Positions 1 to 9,500 of a DNA stretch of 36,946 bases are shown here, piece by piece (within the stretch, counting starts at the first letter, position 1; the number at the start of each line of letters is the position of its first letter). The notes below the pieces were generated by a model. That model saw only the letters and a program-made list of their open reading frames with translations, did no database searches and was not told the DNA's origin. The stretch comes from a virus: IMG/VR virus record IMGVR_UViG_3300034073_002798, positions 1 to 36,946 of that record; one strand, 5' to 3'. The position numbers were made by a program, and so were the translations under genes.

Positions 1-84
1 TACTTCAAGGGCACCCTGGCCGGCTCCCTGATTGCCCCCACGGGCAAAGCATCGCCCTGGCAGTGGCAGGCCGTCACGGCGTAA
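1..84 (+). CDS. C-terminal end of a phage gene (5' truncated)
   Basis: Frame 1 is open from the first base and ends at TAA (82-84), giving 27 residues that include SPWQWQAVTA. The gene begins outside the window. The next gene starts 3 nt later on the same strand, so this is very likely an upstream member of the tail operon. The fragment is too short to assign a product. Confidence 0.6.
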   Translation, partial: YFKGTLAGSLIAPTGKASPWQWQAVTA

Positions 85-87
85 TCC

Positions 88-537
88 ATGGCCATACGGC
101 TTGGCCCATCGACCACGCCACTTGTCTCCCGGTTGCAGCTCCCCGATGGGCTGCGCTGGGAGGACGAATTCTCATGGACCGCTGTCACCCAGCAGACCGC
201 CTACACCCTCACCGGGGCGCTGGTGGTCGAGCAGGGCACACGCCAAGCTGGGCGTCCGCTCACCTTGGCCGGTGGTCGGCGCTTCGCCTGGATGGGAAGG
301 GCCGATGTGGCAACGGTGCAGGCGCTGTTCGATTCCCCGCCGGATGATATCCGCCTCACGCTGCACGATGACCGTGAATTCCAAGTCATACCCGATGGCG
401 CAGGCGGCGCCCTGGAAGTTGAGCCTTTGCCTGTCGTCTCAGCCGGCGGGCAGGAATCCGGCTATGCCGACCCGCCAGACACGGCGAAATATGTCGTCAA
501 TCGCATCAAATTCCTGATCGTGGATGAGATAGTCTGA
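88..537 (+). CDS. Putative phage tail structural protein
   Basis: 149 aa, soluble, no signal peptide or membrane segment. The order of segments (RRFAWMGRADVATVQALFD, then a DD-rich strand and a C-terminal NRIKFLIVDEIV) resembles small beta-rich tail-tip proteins that sit before fibre genes; this is a resemblance of pattern only. The stop overlaps the start of the next gene (TGATG), so translation is probably coupled. Role inferred mainly from position; exact function unknown. Confidence 0.6.
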   Translation: MAIRLGPSTTPLVSRLQLPDGLRWEDEFSWTAVTQQTAYTLTGALVVEQGTRQAGRPLTLAGGRRFAWMGRADVATVQALFDSPPDDIRLTLHDDREFQVIPDGAGGALEVEPLPVVSAGGQESGYADPPDTAKYVVNRIKFLIVDEIV

Positions 538-863
538 TGGCTGATATTACCCACAAGCGCGGCGACACCTTTACCATGGCGATCACGGCAACAGACTCGA
601 CCGGCGCTGCTATTGACCTAACCGATTTCACCCTGGCCAGCCAGGTCCGCAAGGCCGACGAGGTGCGAACCCTGGTCGAAAATCTCACTGCCACCGTGAC
701 CGATGCCACGGCGGGGGCATTCACCCTGTCCGCCACGGCCACACAGACGGCACTATGGCCCATCGAAACCCTGTTACATGATGTCCAGTTCACCCAACCG
801 GATGGCGCGGTGTGGTCTTCGCCGACTGACAGAATCCGCATCGTTGAGGACATTACCCGGTGA
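537..863 (+). CDS. Putative baseplate/fibre protein, BppU N-terminal-like
   Basis: 108 aa. The layout matches the family of short phage proteins related to the N-terminal domain of baseplate upper protein: an opening KRGDTFTM strand, a DLTDFTLASQVRK strand, a GAFTLSATATQTALWPIETLLHDVQ strand pair and a C-terminal RIRIVEDITR. Such proteins form an Ig-like beta sandwich at the tail tip and anchor receptor-binding fibres. Overlaps both neighbours by a few bases, so it is in the same translational unit as the following collagen-like fibre gene. Confidence 0.6.
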   Translation: MADITHKRGDTFTMAITATDSTGAAIDLTDFTLASQVRKADEVRTLVENLTATVTDATAGAFTLSATATQTALWPIETLLHDVQFTQPDGAVWSSPTDRIRIVEDITR

Positions 864-1321
864 CTACCGTCAACCTGACGCTGGTCAAGCCCGATGGGCC
901 AACGCTTGCCATAACCCCGCCCGCGCCGATTGCCCTGACTATCGGCACCCCGGGGTTGCAAGGGCCGCCCGGGCCGCGAGGCATCGCAGGCGGCGCCAGT
1001 GTGGTGATGTATGCCGGCGAGGCGCTGGGCGGGCATCGTGTTGTGAAACAGTTCGACGGCGGCGCCTACTATGCCGACCGCTTCGACCCCTATGACGTGG
1101 TGGGCGTCACGTTGGGCGCTGCCGCATTCGGCGATCCGGTTAATGTCGCCGTGGCCGGCGAGGTCGAAGAACCCTCTTGGAACTGGACGCCAGGCCCGGT
1201 TTACATCGGCGAGAATGCCACCCTCACACAGGCCACGCCAACCGATGCCCCGCTCATGCGCGTGGGCGTCGCCCTATCGCCGACCCGAATGGTTGTAACC
1301 CTCGACGAACCCATTTATTAG
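860..1321 (+). CDS. Putative tail fibre protein with short collagen-like segment
   Basis: 153 aa, GTG start in a GTGA overlap with the preceding stop. Residues about 29-45 carry GTPGLQGPPGPRGIAGG, a short Gly-X-Y collagen-like run of the type used to trimerise phage fibres. The rest is beta-rich with DAPLMRVGVALSPTRMVVTLDEPIY at the C-terminus, a pattern common in phage virion proteins. Probably part of the fibre assembly encoded by the next three genes. Fibre assignment is an inference from the collagen-like run and context. Confidence 0.6.
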   Translation: MTTVNLTLVKPDGPTLAITPPAPIALTIGTPGLQGPPGPRGIAGGASVVMYAGEALGGHRVVKQFDGGAYYADRFDPYDVVGVTLGAAAFGDPVNVAVAGEVEEPSWNWTPGPVYIGENATLTQATPTDAPLMRVGVALSPTRMVVTLDEPIY

Positions 1322-1330
1322 GAGCCCACC

Positions 1331-1840
1331 ATGGCCGACAAACCCATTCAACTGATTAACGGCAGACTGACGCAGGTCGAGGCCATTACCTCATCGGCTG
1401 GGGCCGGCTCATCGGGCAAAATTCCCGCCTTGGATAGCGGCGGGCGACTGGCGGCTAATATGATGCCGATTGGCGTCATCCCCGACACAAAAAGCATCGT
1501 CACGTCAGAAAATCTCAGCGCCGGGGATTTCGTGAACGTCTACAACAACGGCGGCACCTTCACCGCACGCAAGGCCGATGCCACGACCGATGGAAAAACC
1601 GCAACGGGATTCGTTCTAACAGCCGCCACCGCCCCGGCTGCGGTGGATGTTTACTTTGAGGGGGTAAACAATCAGCGCAGCGGACTGACGGCGGGCCGGT
1701 ATTACCTGGACACCACAGCGGGGGGTATTACCGCCACACCGCCTAGCGGTGCGGGTAATGTGGTCCAGTATGTCGGGACTGCCATTAGTGCGACGGAGAT
1801 CACCTTCGAGCCGTCTGATGGTGTCGTGCTGTCGAGCTAA
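1331..1840 (+). CDS. Putative tail fibre/virion protein
   Basis: 169 aa, preceded by a good ribosome binding site (AGGAG about 6 nt before ATG). The N-terminus contains PALDSGGRLAANMMP, a motif typical of phage fibre shafts. The C-terminal half (GFVLTAATAPAAVDVYFEGV, then SGLTAGRYYLDTTAGGITATPP) is a small beta domain found at the end of various fibre and capsid-decoration proteins. Three bases separate it from the next fibre gene. Likely a receptor-binding or fibre accessory protein. Confidence 0.55.
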   Translation: MADKPIQLINGRLTQVEAITSSAGAGSSGKIPALDSGGRLAANMMPIGVIPDTKSIVTSENLSAGDFVNVYNNGGTFTARKADATTDGKTATGFVLTAATAPAAVDVYFEGVNNQRSGLTAGRYYLDTTAGGITATPPSGAGNVVQYVGTAISATEITFEPSDGVVLSS

Positions 1841-1843
1841 CCC

Positions 1844-2773
1844 ATGGCCGACACCAAACCGCTAAAAATCGCCTCTGGCCGCACGTCTCAGTTCGGCACG
1901 GGTGATACGGTCGCCATTGCCAATGGCGGAACCAGCGCGACCGATGAAGCTGGGGCGCGGTCTAACCTGGTGGTTCCTGGCCTCGCCACGACTAACACGT
2001 TCACCGCAAAACAAACGATTCAGGCCACCACGGGCCAACTCAGACTCGGCTACGACTCAACCAACTACGTCGAGCCAGCGGTTACATCCAGCGGCTACCT
2101 CACCCTGACCACTAGCCACGGTGAAACCGGCGTCGCGGCTATCATCGGCACAGACCCCGAGTATGTTCCGACGCACGCTCAGCTAGGCAGCGCGGCCTAT
2201 GCCAGCCTGGAACAGGCGCAGGACCAAATTAGCGTCGGCTGGAAGGATATGACAGCCAGTATGCTCGGCTCAGGGATGCCACCGAGTGCTGCACCGTCTT
2301 TGACCGACTTTGCCCCAGGTGGTTGGACCATCCGGCGTGAGTATGCGTTTGCTGTCAACGATTACGCCTATATCCAACCATTCCACTGCAACCATGATAT
2401 CAAGCCCGGCGGCAAAGCCTACATTCACATGCATTGGACCACCAACGGCACCAGCACAGCAGCAGTGAAATGGGAGTTTTCCTACTCCCGCGCTAAGGGT
2501 CACCAACAAGCTGCTTTCTCAGCGCCGGTTACGGTATCCGTGACCCAGGCTGCGAGTGGCACCGCCTATCAGCACATGGTCGCAGAGATAGCCGACGTGG
2601 ACGCGCTGGCCCTCACCGAGCCGGATGAGTTGATTATTATCACAGCTCGCAGGGTCACGAACGGCGGAACCGATAACACCGATACGGTTTTCGGCTTGAC
2701 TGTGGACCTGCACTATGAGGCCAGCATGCACGCGACCCCGCAGAAGGCACCTGGGTTCTACGGAGCGACCTAA
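1844..2773 (+). CDS. Putative tail fibre protein
   Basis: 309 aa. Near residue 28 it has GGTSATDEAGARSNL, the GGTxAxxxxGARxNL signature repeated in many phage tail fibre shafts. The middle and C-terminal parts are beta-rich with His/Trp-containing strands (KAYIHMHWTTNGT), a typical trimeric head domain composition. The stop is immediately followed by the ATG of the next adhesin gene. Receptor specificity cannot be read from sequence. Confidence 0.65.
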   Translation: MADTKPLKIASGRTSQFGTGDTVAIANGGTSATDEAGARSNLVVPGLATTNTFTAKQTIQATTGQLRLGYDSTNYVEPAVTSSGYLTLTTSHGETGVAAIIGTDPEYVPTHAQLGSAAYASLEQAQDQISVGWKDMTASMLGSGMPPSAAPSLTDFAPGGWTIRREYAFAVNDYAYIQPFHCNHDIKPGGKAYIHMHWTTNGTSTAAVKWEFSYSRAKGHQQAAFSAPVTVSVTQAASGTAYQHMVAEIADVDALALTEPDELIIITARRVTNGGTDNTDTVFGLTVDLHYEASMHATPQKAPGFYGAT

Positions 2774-3973
2774 ATGATTCGACCCTCCCTCAGCCTCAAC
2801 TTCGCCGGCACCCGTCAGCTTGACAGGCGTATCTCGTTCAGCCGGGCCAGCACGGCGAGCTATTACGGTGCCGATGGATTACTGAGGATTGCCGCAGCCG
2901 GGGAGCCGCGCTTTGACCACGACCCGAGCACCGGGAAAAGTCTGGGGCTGTTGATTGAGGAAAGCCGGGAGAATTTGCTGACGTACTCGGAGCAGTTTGA
3001 TAATGCGGCGTGGACGAAAACCCGTGCCAGTATTTCCGAAAATGCGACAACGGCACCCGATGGAACGCTGACGGCGGATAAACTGATTGATAGCACCGAC
3101 GCAGAAACAACGCATCTCATCGCGGCGTCAGTTTCTGTTACCGCTGGCGTGACCTATACGATGTCGGTATTCCTGAAGGGCGCGGAACGCACCTGGGCGC
3201 AAATGTTGTCGGGCGGCACAACGTTCGGCGGCGTCGGACCTGTTGTCGACCTCTCTACCGGGACGATATATTCGGTCGCTGGCTCTCCCGTTGCGACGAG
3301 CATTGTAGCGATTGGCAACGGTTGGCATAGGGTTTCCGTCACCGTCACCGCATCGACCACCTCCACCGGGCAAATGCAGATACGGTTAGCCGTGCCGACA
3401 GCTGACGTATCGTATACCGGCGACGGAACCTCTGGCATTTATATCTGGGGAGCCCAGATCGAAGCCGGCGCTTTTCCCACGTCGTACATCCCCACCACAA
3501 CCGCAGCCGTCACCCGCTCCGCCGACGCGGCCAGCATGACGGGAACCAATTTCAGTTCGTGGTATCGAGCCGCAGGCGGCACGCTATTTACCCGGCATCG
3601 GCCTATTGCTGTCACCGGCACCCGGCCCATTCTCAGCCTGGACGACAACACCGCCAACGAACGCATCGAACTGCGCGGCACCTCGGCCAATCCAGAACTG
3701 TATGTCATCGACGGTGCGGGCAACAGCACGACGCTGGATGGCGGGACGCTGGCCGCCAATACCGAAGCGCGGATTGCTGCCGCATTCTCCGCCTCGGATT
3801 TGGCGATTTGTGTGAACGGCGGCGCGGCGGTAACCGGCTCGGAAACGCTGCCCACGGTGGATAGATTGCGGCTCGGAACCGATGGCACCAACACACTATC
3901 CGGGCACCTGTCGCATGTCGCGTTCTACCCGAGCCGGCTCAGTAACGCCAAACTTCAACTACTCACCGCCTAA
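2774..3973 (+). CDS. Putative tail adhesin with carbohydrate-binding/LamG-like folds
   Basis: 399 aa. The opening (SLSLNFAGTRQLDRRISFSRASTASYYG, then LLIEESRENLLTYSEQFDNAAW) is a very common start of phage virion adhesins. Residues about 70-235 form a jelly-roll-like carbohydrate-binding segment ending IYIWGAQIEAGAFPTSYIPTT. Residues about 255-399 look like a concanavalin/LamG sandwich ending LSHVAFYPSRLSNAKLQLLTA. It should act outside the cell on the virion, binding surface glycan. No catalytic signature for a depolymerase was seen. Start codon directly abuts the previous stop. Confidence 0.65.
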   Translation: MIRPSLSLNFAGTRQLDRRISFSRASTASYYGADGLLRIAAAGEPRFDHDPSTGKSLGLLIEESRENLLTYSEQFDNAAWTKTRASISENATTAPDGTLTADKLIDSTDAETTHLIAASVSVTAGVTYTMSVFLKGAERTWAQMLSGGTTFGGVGPVVDLSTGTIYSVAGSPVATSIVAIGNGWHRVSVTVTASTTSTGQMQIRLAVPTADVSYTGDGTSGIYIWGAQIEAGAFPTSYIPTTTAAVTRSADAASMTGTNFSSWYRAAGGTLFTRHRPIAVTGTRPILSLDDNTANERIELRGTSANPELYVIDGAGNSTTLDGGTLAANTEARIAAAFSASDLAICVNGGAAVTGSETLPTVDRLRLGTDGTNTLSGHLSHVAFYPSRLSNAKLQLLTA

Positions 3974-3985
3974 AGGATTCTCACA

Positions 3986-4354
3986 ATGCCAGACTATCGC
4001 GAATCGTCGGTTGCAGGCACCCAGTACCAACGCGGGCGCGGCCTCTATTTTGAAAACCCCCTCGGCGCTGCGCCTTCATTGTTGGTACGCGAGGAACGGG
4101 TTATCAACCTCACAGACCGGCAGATTGTCGAGCCGGCGGGCGAGATATTGAAGCGGGTGGAGGATATGAGCGTGTGGTTTGAGGTGTTGGACCCGACTAC
4201 CAACATTCCGACTGGCGAAACCATGACCTATCAGGATTTGTATGTGGCGTTATACAGCCTCTACTGGCACCTCGCCACCGAGCGCGATGGGCCTGCACCA
4301 CCCGAGGTGATTGTCGAAGACCCGTTGGCCACTGAACCGCCCTTGGTGCCGTAG
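3986..4354 (+). CDS. Conserved phage hypothetical protein
   Basis: 122 aa, acidic, Pro-rich C-terminus, no membrane segment. Preceded by AAAGGATTC about 8 nt upstream of ATG. The central part (REERVINLTDRQIVEPAG, MTYQDLYVALYSLYWHLATERD) is probably helical. It closes the fibre block just before the lysis genes. It may be a fibre chaperone or tail accessory protein, but nothing in the sequence decides this. Confidence 0.55.
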   Translation: MPDYRESSVAGTQYQRGRGLYFENPLGAAPSLLVREERVINLTDRQIVEPAGEILKRVEDMSVWFEVLDPTTNIPTGETMTYQDLYVALYSLYWHLATERDGPAPPEVIVEDPLATEPPLVP

Positions 4355-4405
4355 TGGAGCGCCCACGAGTGGCTACGATGTTTGTGGAGCGTGAAAGGGG
4401 GTTTC

Positions 4406-4777
4406 ATGCGTGACTATCTCTTATCGAGACTCGCTGAGCGTTCGACCTGGGCCGGTGTCATCGCCGTCCTCGGTGCCTTCGGTGTGTGGAACGCAACGCC
4501 CGACCAGGCGAGTGCTATCACTGCAATCGCTTTGGCCATCTTCGGCGGGTTTAACACTTTCGCTCCTGACCGGATGCGCAATCATACCCGAGACATGCCA
4601 GATAACCCCGTGGGTGGACGAGCGGAGCCTGGTGGAGACAATTCCCGAGTTTATCAGGCCGATGAAATCGACCAGCTTATGGCCGACCTCAAGCGAGAGA
4701 AGCCGCCAGGTGAATATGTCATCGACTACCGGCAAGGAGGCTCCAATAACCCCATCCATCCCGACGAGCGGTTTTGA
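4406..4777 (+). CDS. Putative holin (two membrane segments)
   Basis: 123 aa from the ATG at 4406, chosen because GAAAGGGGG precedes it; an in-frame TTG at 4382 has no such site. Two hydrophobic stretches lie near residues 12-26 (WAGVIAVLGAFGVW) and 33-48 (SAITAIALAIFGGFNTF), followed by a charged cytoplasmic tail. The gene stands 6 nt before a lysozyme-like gene, the usual holin-endolysin order. The charged tail is longer than in minimal holins, so a different small membrane role remains possible. Confidence 0.6.
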   Translation: MRDYLLSRLAERSTWAGVIAVLGAFGVWNATPDQASAITAIALAIFGGFNTFAPDRMRNHTRDMPDNPVGGRAEPGGDNSRVYQADEIDQLMADLKREKPPGEYVIDYRQGGSNNPIHPDERF

Positions 4778-4783
4778 AATACG

Positions 4784-5209
4784 ATGTCTGACCAAGTGAA
4801 ACTCCCCAGGGGCATCCGCAACAACAACCCCGGAAACATCCGGCATAGCCCGGCAAAATGGCAGGGCATGAGCCTGGAGCAACCCGATAAGGCGTTCGTC
4901 AAATTCGACGAACCTTTCAGTGGCATCCGGGCGCTGGCCAAGTTGCTGTTGAACTATCAGCGCAAGCACGGGCTGAGCACGCCTCGGGAAATCATTAACC
5001 GTTGGGCTCCGCCGAAGGAAAATAACACGAACGCCTATGTCAATGCCGTAGCGCATGCCCAGGGCGTACATCCCGATACACGGTTAAATCTGAAAGACCC
5101 CATCACCCTTAAAATACTCGTTCAGTCCATTATTCTGCATGAGAATGGACCTGGAGAATGGTATAGTAGCGAATTGGTAACCGCTGCGGTCGATGCGGCA
5201 TTGGAATGA
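4784..5209 (+). CDS. Phage lysozyme/transglycosylase-like endolysin
   Basis: 141 aa. The N-terminus carries RGIRNNNPGNIR, then FVKFDEPFSGIRALAKLLLNYQRKHG and TNAYVNAVA, the diagnostic order of a phage peptidoglycan-hydrolase family seen as endolysins or virion-associated lytic transglycosylases. No signal peptide, so periplasmic access would depend on the upstream holin candidate. Its place next to the holin favours endolysin; a virion-borne murein hydrolase is the alternative, since the tape measure lies only a few genes downstream. Confidence 0.7.
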   Translation: MSDQVKLPRGIRNNNPGNIRHSPAKWQGMSLEQPDKAFVKFDEPFSGIRALAKLLLNYQRKHGLSTPREIINRWAPPKENNTNAYVNAVAHAQGVHPDTRLNLKDPITLKILVQSIILHENGPGEWYSSELVTAAVDAALE

Positions 5210-5290
5210 CGCCAGCGGTTTTCAGACGGCTTTTATGAACGGCATCAAACGCTTGCGGTTTGCTAGCCGCATCCGTGAGGGGAGCAAATT

Positions 5291-5530
5291 ATGCGCGACG
5301 TGACACGCAACGCATCTACTCTGGTGGCTGTGCTGGCGCCATCGCTGTTGATGGTGTTTTTGACCGGCGGGTGTTCGTCGCCTGAGAGTGACAGGATGGG
5401 GAGTGGAAAGCTGCTGAAAGACGGAGAAGGGTGTGCTTACATAGCCCGTAAGAGTTTGGGCGATAGCGTGTTCCTAGCCCACTCAAAGGAACTGAGCGCG
5501 GATACATGTGACCTCGTACCAGAGAGTTGA
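5291..5530 (+). CDS. Small phage lipoprotein
   Basis: 79 aa, preceded by GAGGGGAGC about 7 nt before ATG. A signal peptide (hydrophobic LVAVLAPSLLMVFL) leads into a lipobox-like LTGGC with Cys at residue 28, followed by SSPESD. The mature part is about 52 residues with two more Cys. Sitting in the lysis region it could be an outer-membrane spanin-type lipoprotein (Rz1-like), but mature Rz1 proteins are usually proline-rich and this is not. Superinfection exclusion is another option. Confidence 0.6.
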   Translation: MRDVTRNASTLVAVLAPSLLMVFLTGGCSSPESDRMGSGKLLKDGEGCAYIARKSLGDSVFLAHSKELSADTCDLVPES

Positions 5531-5557
5531 TTTTGTGACACCTAGAGGGAGTAACCC

Positions 5558-5815
5558 ATGCGTGACGTGATTCTGCGAACGCTTCTGAGTACGCTTCTCA
5601 AGTATTTGGCGGGGCCATCCAAGGATGCGATTGTGAACATCGTGAAGCTGATGGTCGCTACTGATTTCACTGGCGCCGAAAAGCGGGAGAGGGCGTTGAT
5701 TCATCTCAAATCCCTGTCCGGTCCCGCTGGTGAGTTCGTCAATGCGATGGCGTCGTGGGCGTTGAATCTCGCACTTGAAGCGGCCGTGGCCAAACTCAAA
5801 CTCGAAACCAAATAG
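5558..5815 (+). CDS. Phage hypothetical helical protein in lysis region
   Basis: 85 aa, with GAGGGAGT upstream of ATG. Predominantly amphipathic helices; ILRTLLSTLLKYLAG is moderately hydrophobic but there is no clear membrane span. The first residues MRDV match those of the preceding lipoprotein and resemble MRDY of the holin candidate, and the upstream GAGGG sites are alike. That hints at a duplicated 5' initiation region. Function unknown; membership of the lysis cassette is by position only. Confidence 0.5.
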   Translation: MRDVILRTLLSTLLKYLAGPSKDAIVNIVKLMVATDFTGAEKRERALIHLKSLSGPAGEFVNAMASWALNLALEAAVAKLKLETK

Positions 5816-5816
5816 T

Positions 5817-6305
5817 GTGCCCCCTCGTGCGCCAACAAGCCCGCCGCCAGGCTGGCAAGAGTCGACCGACTATGTCGTGTTGGCTTTGGCGCAGTTGCGG
5901 GAGGAATTCAACGACCGCGCTAGGGAGCGAGCCACTATCTATGACCAACGCGACCACGAGCGGGACCAGCAACTCCAGGCCCTTGGCGCTAATCTCACCG
6001 CCAATCACCAAGCCATTCTCGCCGTAGAGAATCGCGTTTTGGACAGCCTCAAGCGCGTGCATGACAGGCTCGATGGGCTGGTAGACGACCACCAAGATAT
6101 CGAACGGCGCCTGGATGCGGTTGAACAGTGCAAGGCCGATGTTGAGCGTCACATTCTCAGCACCACCGAAGACCATAAAATTGTCGGCAGTCTCCGCGCT
6201 TGGCGCAACGGAGCGCTATGGTTTGCTGGGGCGTTGATTGGCCTGGCAACCATAATCGGTGGTTTTCTCCCGTTCCTAGAACGGATATGGCCAAAAAGTG
6301 ATTGA
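5817..6305 (+). CDS. Coiled-coil protein with C-terminal membrane anchor (XhlA-like layout)
   Basis: 162 aa from GTG 5817, placed just after the preceding stop. A TTG at 5775 would add 14 residues and overlap the previous gene; neither has a strong ribosome binding site, so the start is uncertain. After a Pro-rich N-terminus comes a long heptad-rich coil (ALAQLREEFNDRARERATIYDQ through DIERRLDAVEQCKADVE), then SLRAWRNGALWFAGALIGLATIIGGFLPFLERIW with one membrane span. This order resembles haemolysin XhlA-type phage proteins that help holins, or inner-membrane spanins inverted in topology. Function inferred. Confidence 0.5.
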   Translation: MPPRAPTSPPPGWQESTDYVVLALAQLREEFNDRARERATIYDQRDHERDQQLQALGANLTANHQAILAVENRVLDSLKRVHDRLDGLVDDHQDIERRLDAVEQCKADVERHILSTTEDHKIVGSLRAWRNGALWFAGALIGLATIIGGFLPFLERIWPKSD

Positions 6306-6582
6306 TACGCTCGTTCATATCGCGTTCTTTTCCCAGTACGCCGCCTTGGCCATTATCTGGGGCAGCCTATTAGGCGCGTCTATCTACCGACTCGCGCTCT
6401 ACACGCCGGTGGATAAGTTCGCGTTTTGTACCCTATGGGCCAGCGTCTGGTACATCGCCATTCAGAGCCATTGGGTCATCAAGATGGCGCACAAGATTCC
6501 AGGCTGGACCGAGCTGCTGTGGAGCATCTTTGAATGTTTCATCGGCGGTGTCTTGATCTATGCGCTGACGCGCAGGCGGTGA
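6298..6582 (+). CDS. Small membrane protein, possible second holin
   Basis: 94 aa, GTG start overlapping the previous stop region. Three hydrophobic segments can be seen: about residues 7-30 (AFFSQYAALAIIWGSLLGASIY), 42-60 (FCTLWASVWYIAIQSHWVI) and 70-90 (LLWSIFECFIGGVLIYALT), ending in RRR. Size, three spans and a positive C-terminus fit class I holins, yet it lies after the lysozyme-like gene and just before the tape measure gene. It may instead be an antiholin or an entry-related membrane protein. Confidence 0.5.
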   Translation: MIDTLVHIAFFSQYAALAIIWGSLLGASIYRLALYTPVDKFAFCTLWASVWYIAIQSHWVIKMAHKIPGWTELLWSIFECFIGGVLIYALTRRR

Positions 6583-6585
6583 CGT

Positions 6586-9500
6586 ATGGCTAACCCCGAA
6601 CTGAAAATCAAAATCAGCGCCGAAACGGGCGATGCCGTACAGGGTATCAATGCCGTTGATGGCAGCCTCGACACACTGGCCAAGGGCTCAGGGGCTGCCG
6701 AAGCCGGGCTCAAGCGGGCTGGCGATGCGGCACGAAAGGCCGGCGATGACGCCAACCATGCCGCAGGCGCGTTCGGCTCCATGCAAGGGGCGTTGAACAA
6801 AATCAACGCCGGGCTCAAGCCGCTAACCGACCTCTCAAACAGCATCAACGAAATCGGCCAGGCCGCCGGCACCGTGCTGGGGCCGATGAAATCCATGATC
6901 GACCTGGGCGACGAATACGACGCCCTAGCCGCCCGGGTGCGCCTGGTGGCCGATGCCCAAACCGGCGCCGCTGGTGCCATGCGCGAACTGGAAGCCATCG
7001 CCCTCCGCACCCATGCCCCGCTGGCCGACATGGGCAACCTGTTCCTGAACCTGGCCAACGCCATGAAAGGCACGGGCCGCAGCACTCAGGAAATTCTTGG
7101 TGTCACCGAGGCTTTGGGGAACGCGATCCGGGTATCAGGTGTTAATGGGCAGGCCGCCTCTGCCGCCCTAACCCAATTAGGGCAGGCCATGTCCGAGGGC
7201 GCTTTGCGCGGGGATAACTTCAACTCCGTGGCCGAGCAGATGCCCGTCGTGCTGGACGCGATTGTGGCTTATACCGGGTACTCCCGCGACTCTCTGCGCG
7301 AAATGGCCGAGCAGGGGAAACTGACGGCGGACATTATCAATGCCTCCGTCAACTCTATGGCGAAATCTTGGGCCGAGCAAGCCGCTTCGATGCCCGTCAG
7401 CCTGAATCAGGCTATAACCGATCTAAATACTGCGTGGCAATCCTACCTAGGCCAGTCTCAGGCCGTGGGCACGGCATCGCAAACCCTGTCGTCACTGCTG
7501 CAAACCCTGGCCCAGAACATCGACACCGTGGCCAATGCGGCTATCACCCTGGGCGAATACCTGATCGCCGCCTTTGCCGTAAAGGGCGCCCTGGCCCTTC
7601 GCGCCCTGGCCGCCGAGGCGATTGTCGCCGCTGGCACGATGAAGACGCTGGGCGCGGCTGCTGAGACGGTCGGTCTCAGCTTTTCAAAAATCGGTGCAAT
7701 TATTACGAGAGTCGGCTGGGCTGCTGTAGCAGTCGAAGTCTTTAACCTTACGAAAAACCTATATGAGCTCTATAAGCAAAACCAGGAAATAGCCAAGCTA
7801 GAGCAGGATGCAGCCTCGTCGAAGGAGCGCCTAGCCCAGAAGCTGCGCGAGGTAAGCGCCGCGACGGGTATTCAGATCACGTCCATGCAACAGCTTATTC
7901 AGCTGGAAAAGGAAGGCGTGATTTGGCAGAACCAGGCCACCGGGCAATGGGAACGGGTCACTGAGGCTACCCGCGAGGCCGCCGCCGCCCACCTGGCCGC
8001 CAAGGAGAATATGGCCGAGGCAGCAAAAGCCGCCCAGGGCGTCAAGGGCGAACTGGCCAAGCTGGAAGGCCAGTACGACCTGCTAGCCGCCACCGTGGAC
8101 GCTGTGACCGGCGTCGCCCTGGCCAACGCCGATGCCAACGTGGCCGCCGCCGACGCCGCTGCGCAGCAGGCCGAGATTATGGCCGACCTGACGGGCGCGT
8201 ATGACGATCAGGTGGCCGCCGCCGAAGCCGCGACCGAGGCCGCCGAAGCCCGCACCGACGCCGCCTGGGCACAGGTCGAAGCCGACGAGGCCGAGGCACG
8301 GGCCGCCCAGGAAAAATATGACGACCTGATCGAGCAATATAAAAAGCTCACCGCCGCCGGTATCCCCCTCACCCAGGAACAACAGAAACTCAAAACCGAG
8401 ACCTGGGCCGCTGCCGAATCGGCCAAGGCTCAAGCCGCCGCTAGTGCCTCGCAAGCCGCCGCCCTCGGAGCCGTGGAGTCTGCCAGCCGGGTCGCCGCCC
8501 TCACCCTCGGGGACCAGTCGGATCAGGTCAACACCCTGGAACTGGCCTATGTGCGGGCCAAGGGCGCCGCCGAGGCTGCCGCCGCCCAGTTTGAAAAATA
8601 CACTCAGCAGCAAGCGGAAATGGCGCGGCTGTCGGAAGAATTGAAACGCACACAGGAAGAACTGGCTGCCGCCACCGACAAAACCAGCCTGAGTTATGTG
8701 GACCTCAAAGCCCGGGAATCGGAGCTGATCCAAGAACAGGCCCTACTGAATCAGTCGATGGAAAAAAACAAAATCACCCAGGAGGAGGTGAACGCCAAGG
8801 TCGGCGAGGCCAAGGAGAAACAGGCGCAATACCGTGATGCCACCAATGACTCCATCAAGGCGCTGAATTTCGAGATCGACGCCCTGGGCAGAAAGCAAAA
8901 GCTGTCCGATCAGGTGTTCGACATTCAGCAGGAATCCCTACGCCAACAGGCCGACATGGCCGAGAAGCAAGGCGACGTAGCCCGGGCCACCGAGCTACGG
9001 GTGCAGGCGCAAAAGCAGGAGGCCGACCAGTTGCGCGTCTCCGCCGCCCTGGAGCAACAGAAAGCCGAAAAGCTGGCCCTGGTGGCTGCCGAAACCGAAC
9101 GCTTGGCCATGGAAGACGGCAAGCTAACGACGGAAGAACAGGCCGCCATAGCCGCCGCCCAGGACGCCGCCAAGGCCGCCGAACTGGAGGCACAAGGCAG
9201 GAGCCAGGCCGCGAACGCCGCCGAGATGCAGGCCGACGCGATTGAGGCCGCCGCCGCCGCAGCCGAGGAAGAAAAGAAGGCAAAGGAGGAAGCCGCAGAG
9301 GCCGCCGCAGAGGCCGCCGCACAGGCCGCCCGAGAGAATACGGTCTACACGACGTCCATCGAAACGTGGATCGCCCGGGCCGGGGTTGCCAAGGATAAGA
9401 TCGACGAGGTGGCCGCCGCCTACAAGGACCTTGCGCAAGCCGCCCGGGGGGCTGGTCGGGCCTTCGCTACGCCCGAGGAAATGGAAAGCGCGATCAACGG

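Noticed and set aside
4410-4799. A 129-residue plus-strand frame overlapping the holin candidate, with an LLTGC-like lipobox
   Set aside because: The lipobox is more than 50 residues in and not preceded by an N-terminal signal peptide; composition is Ser/Arg/Pro-rich as expected for an out-of-frame reading. Not a convincing Rz/Rz1-type nested gene.
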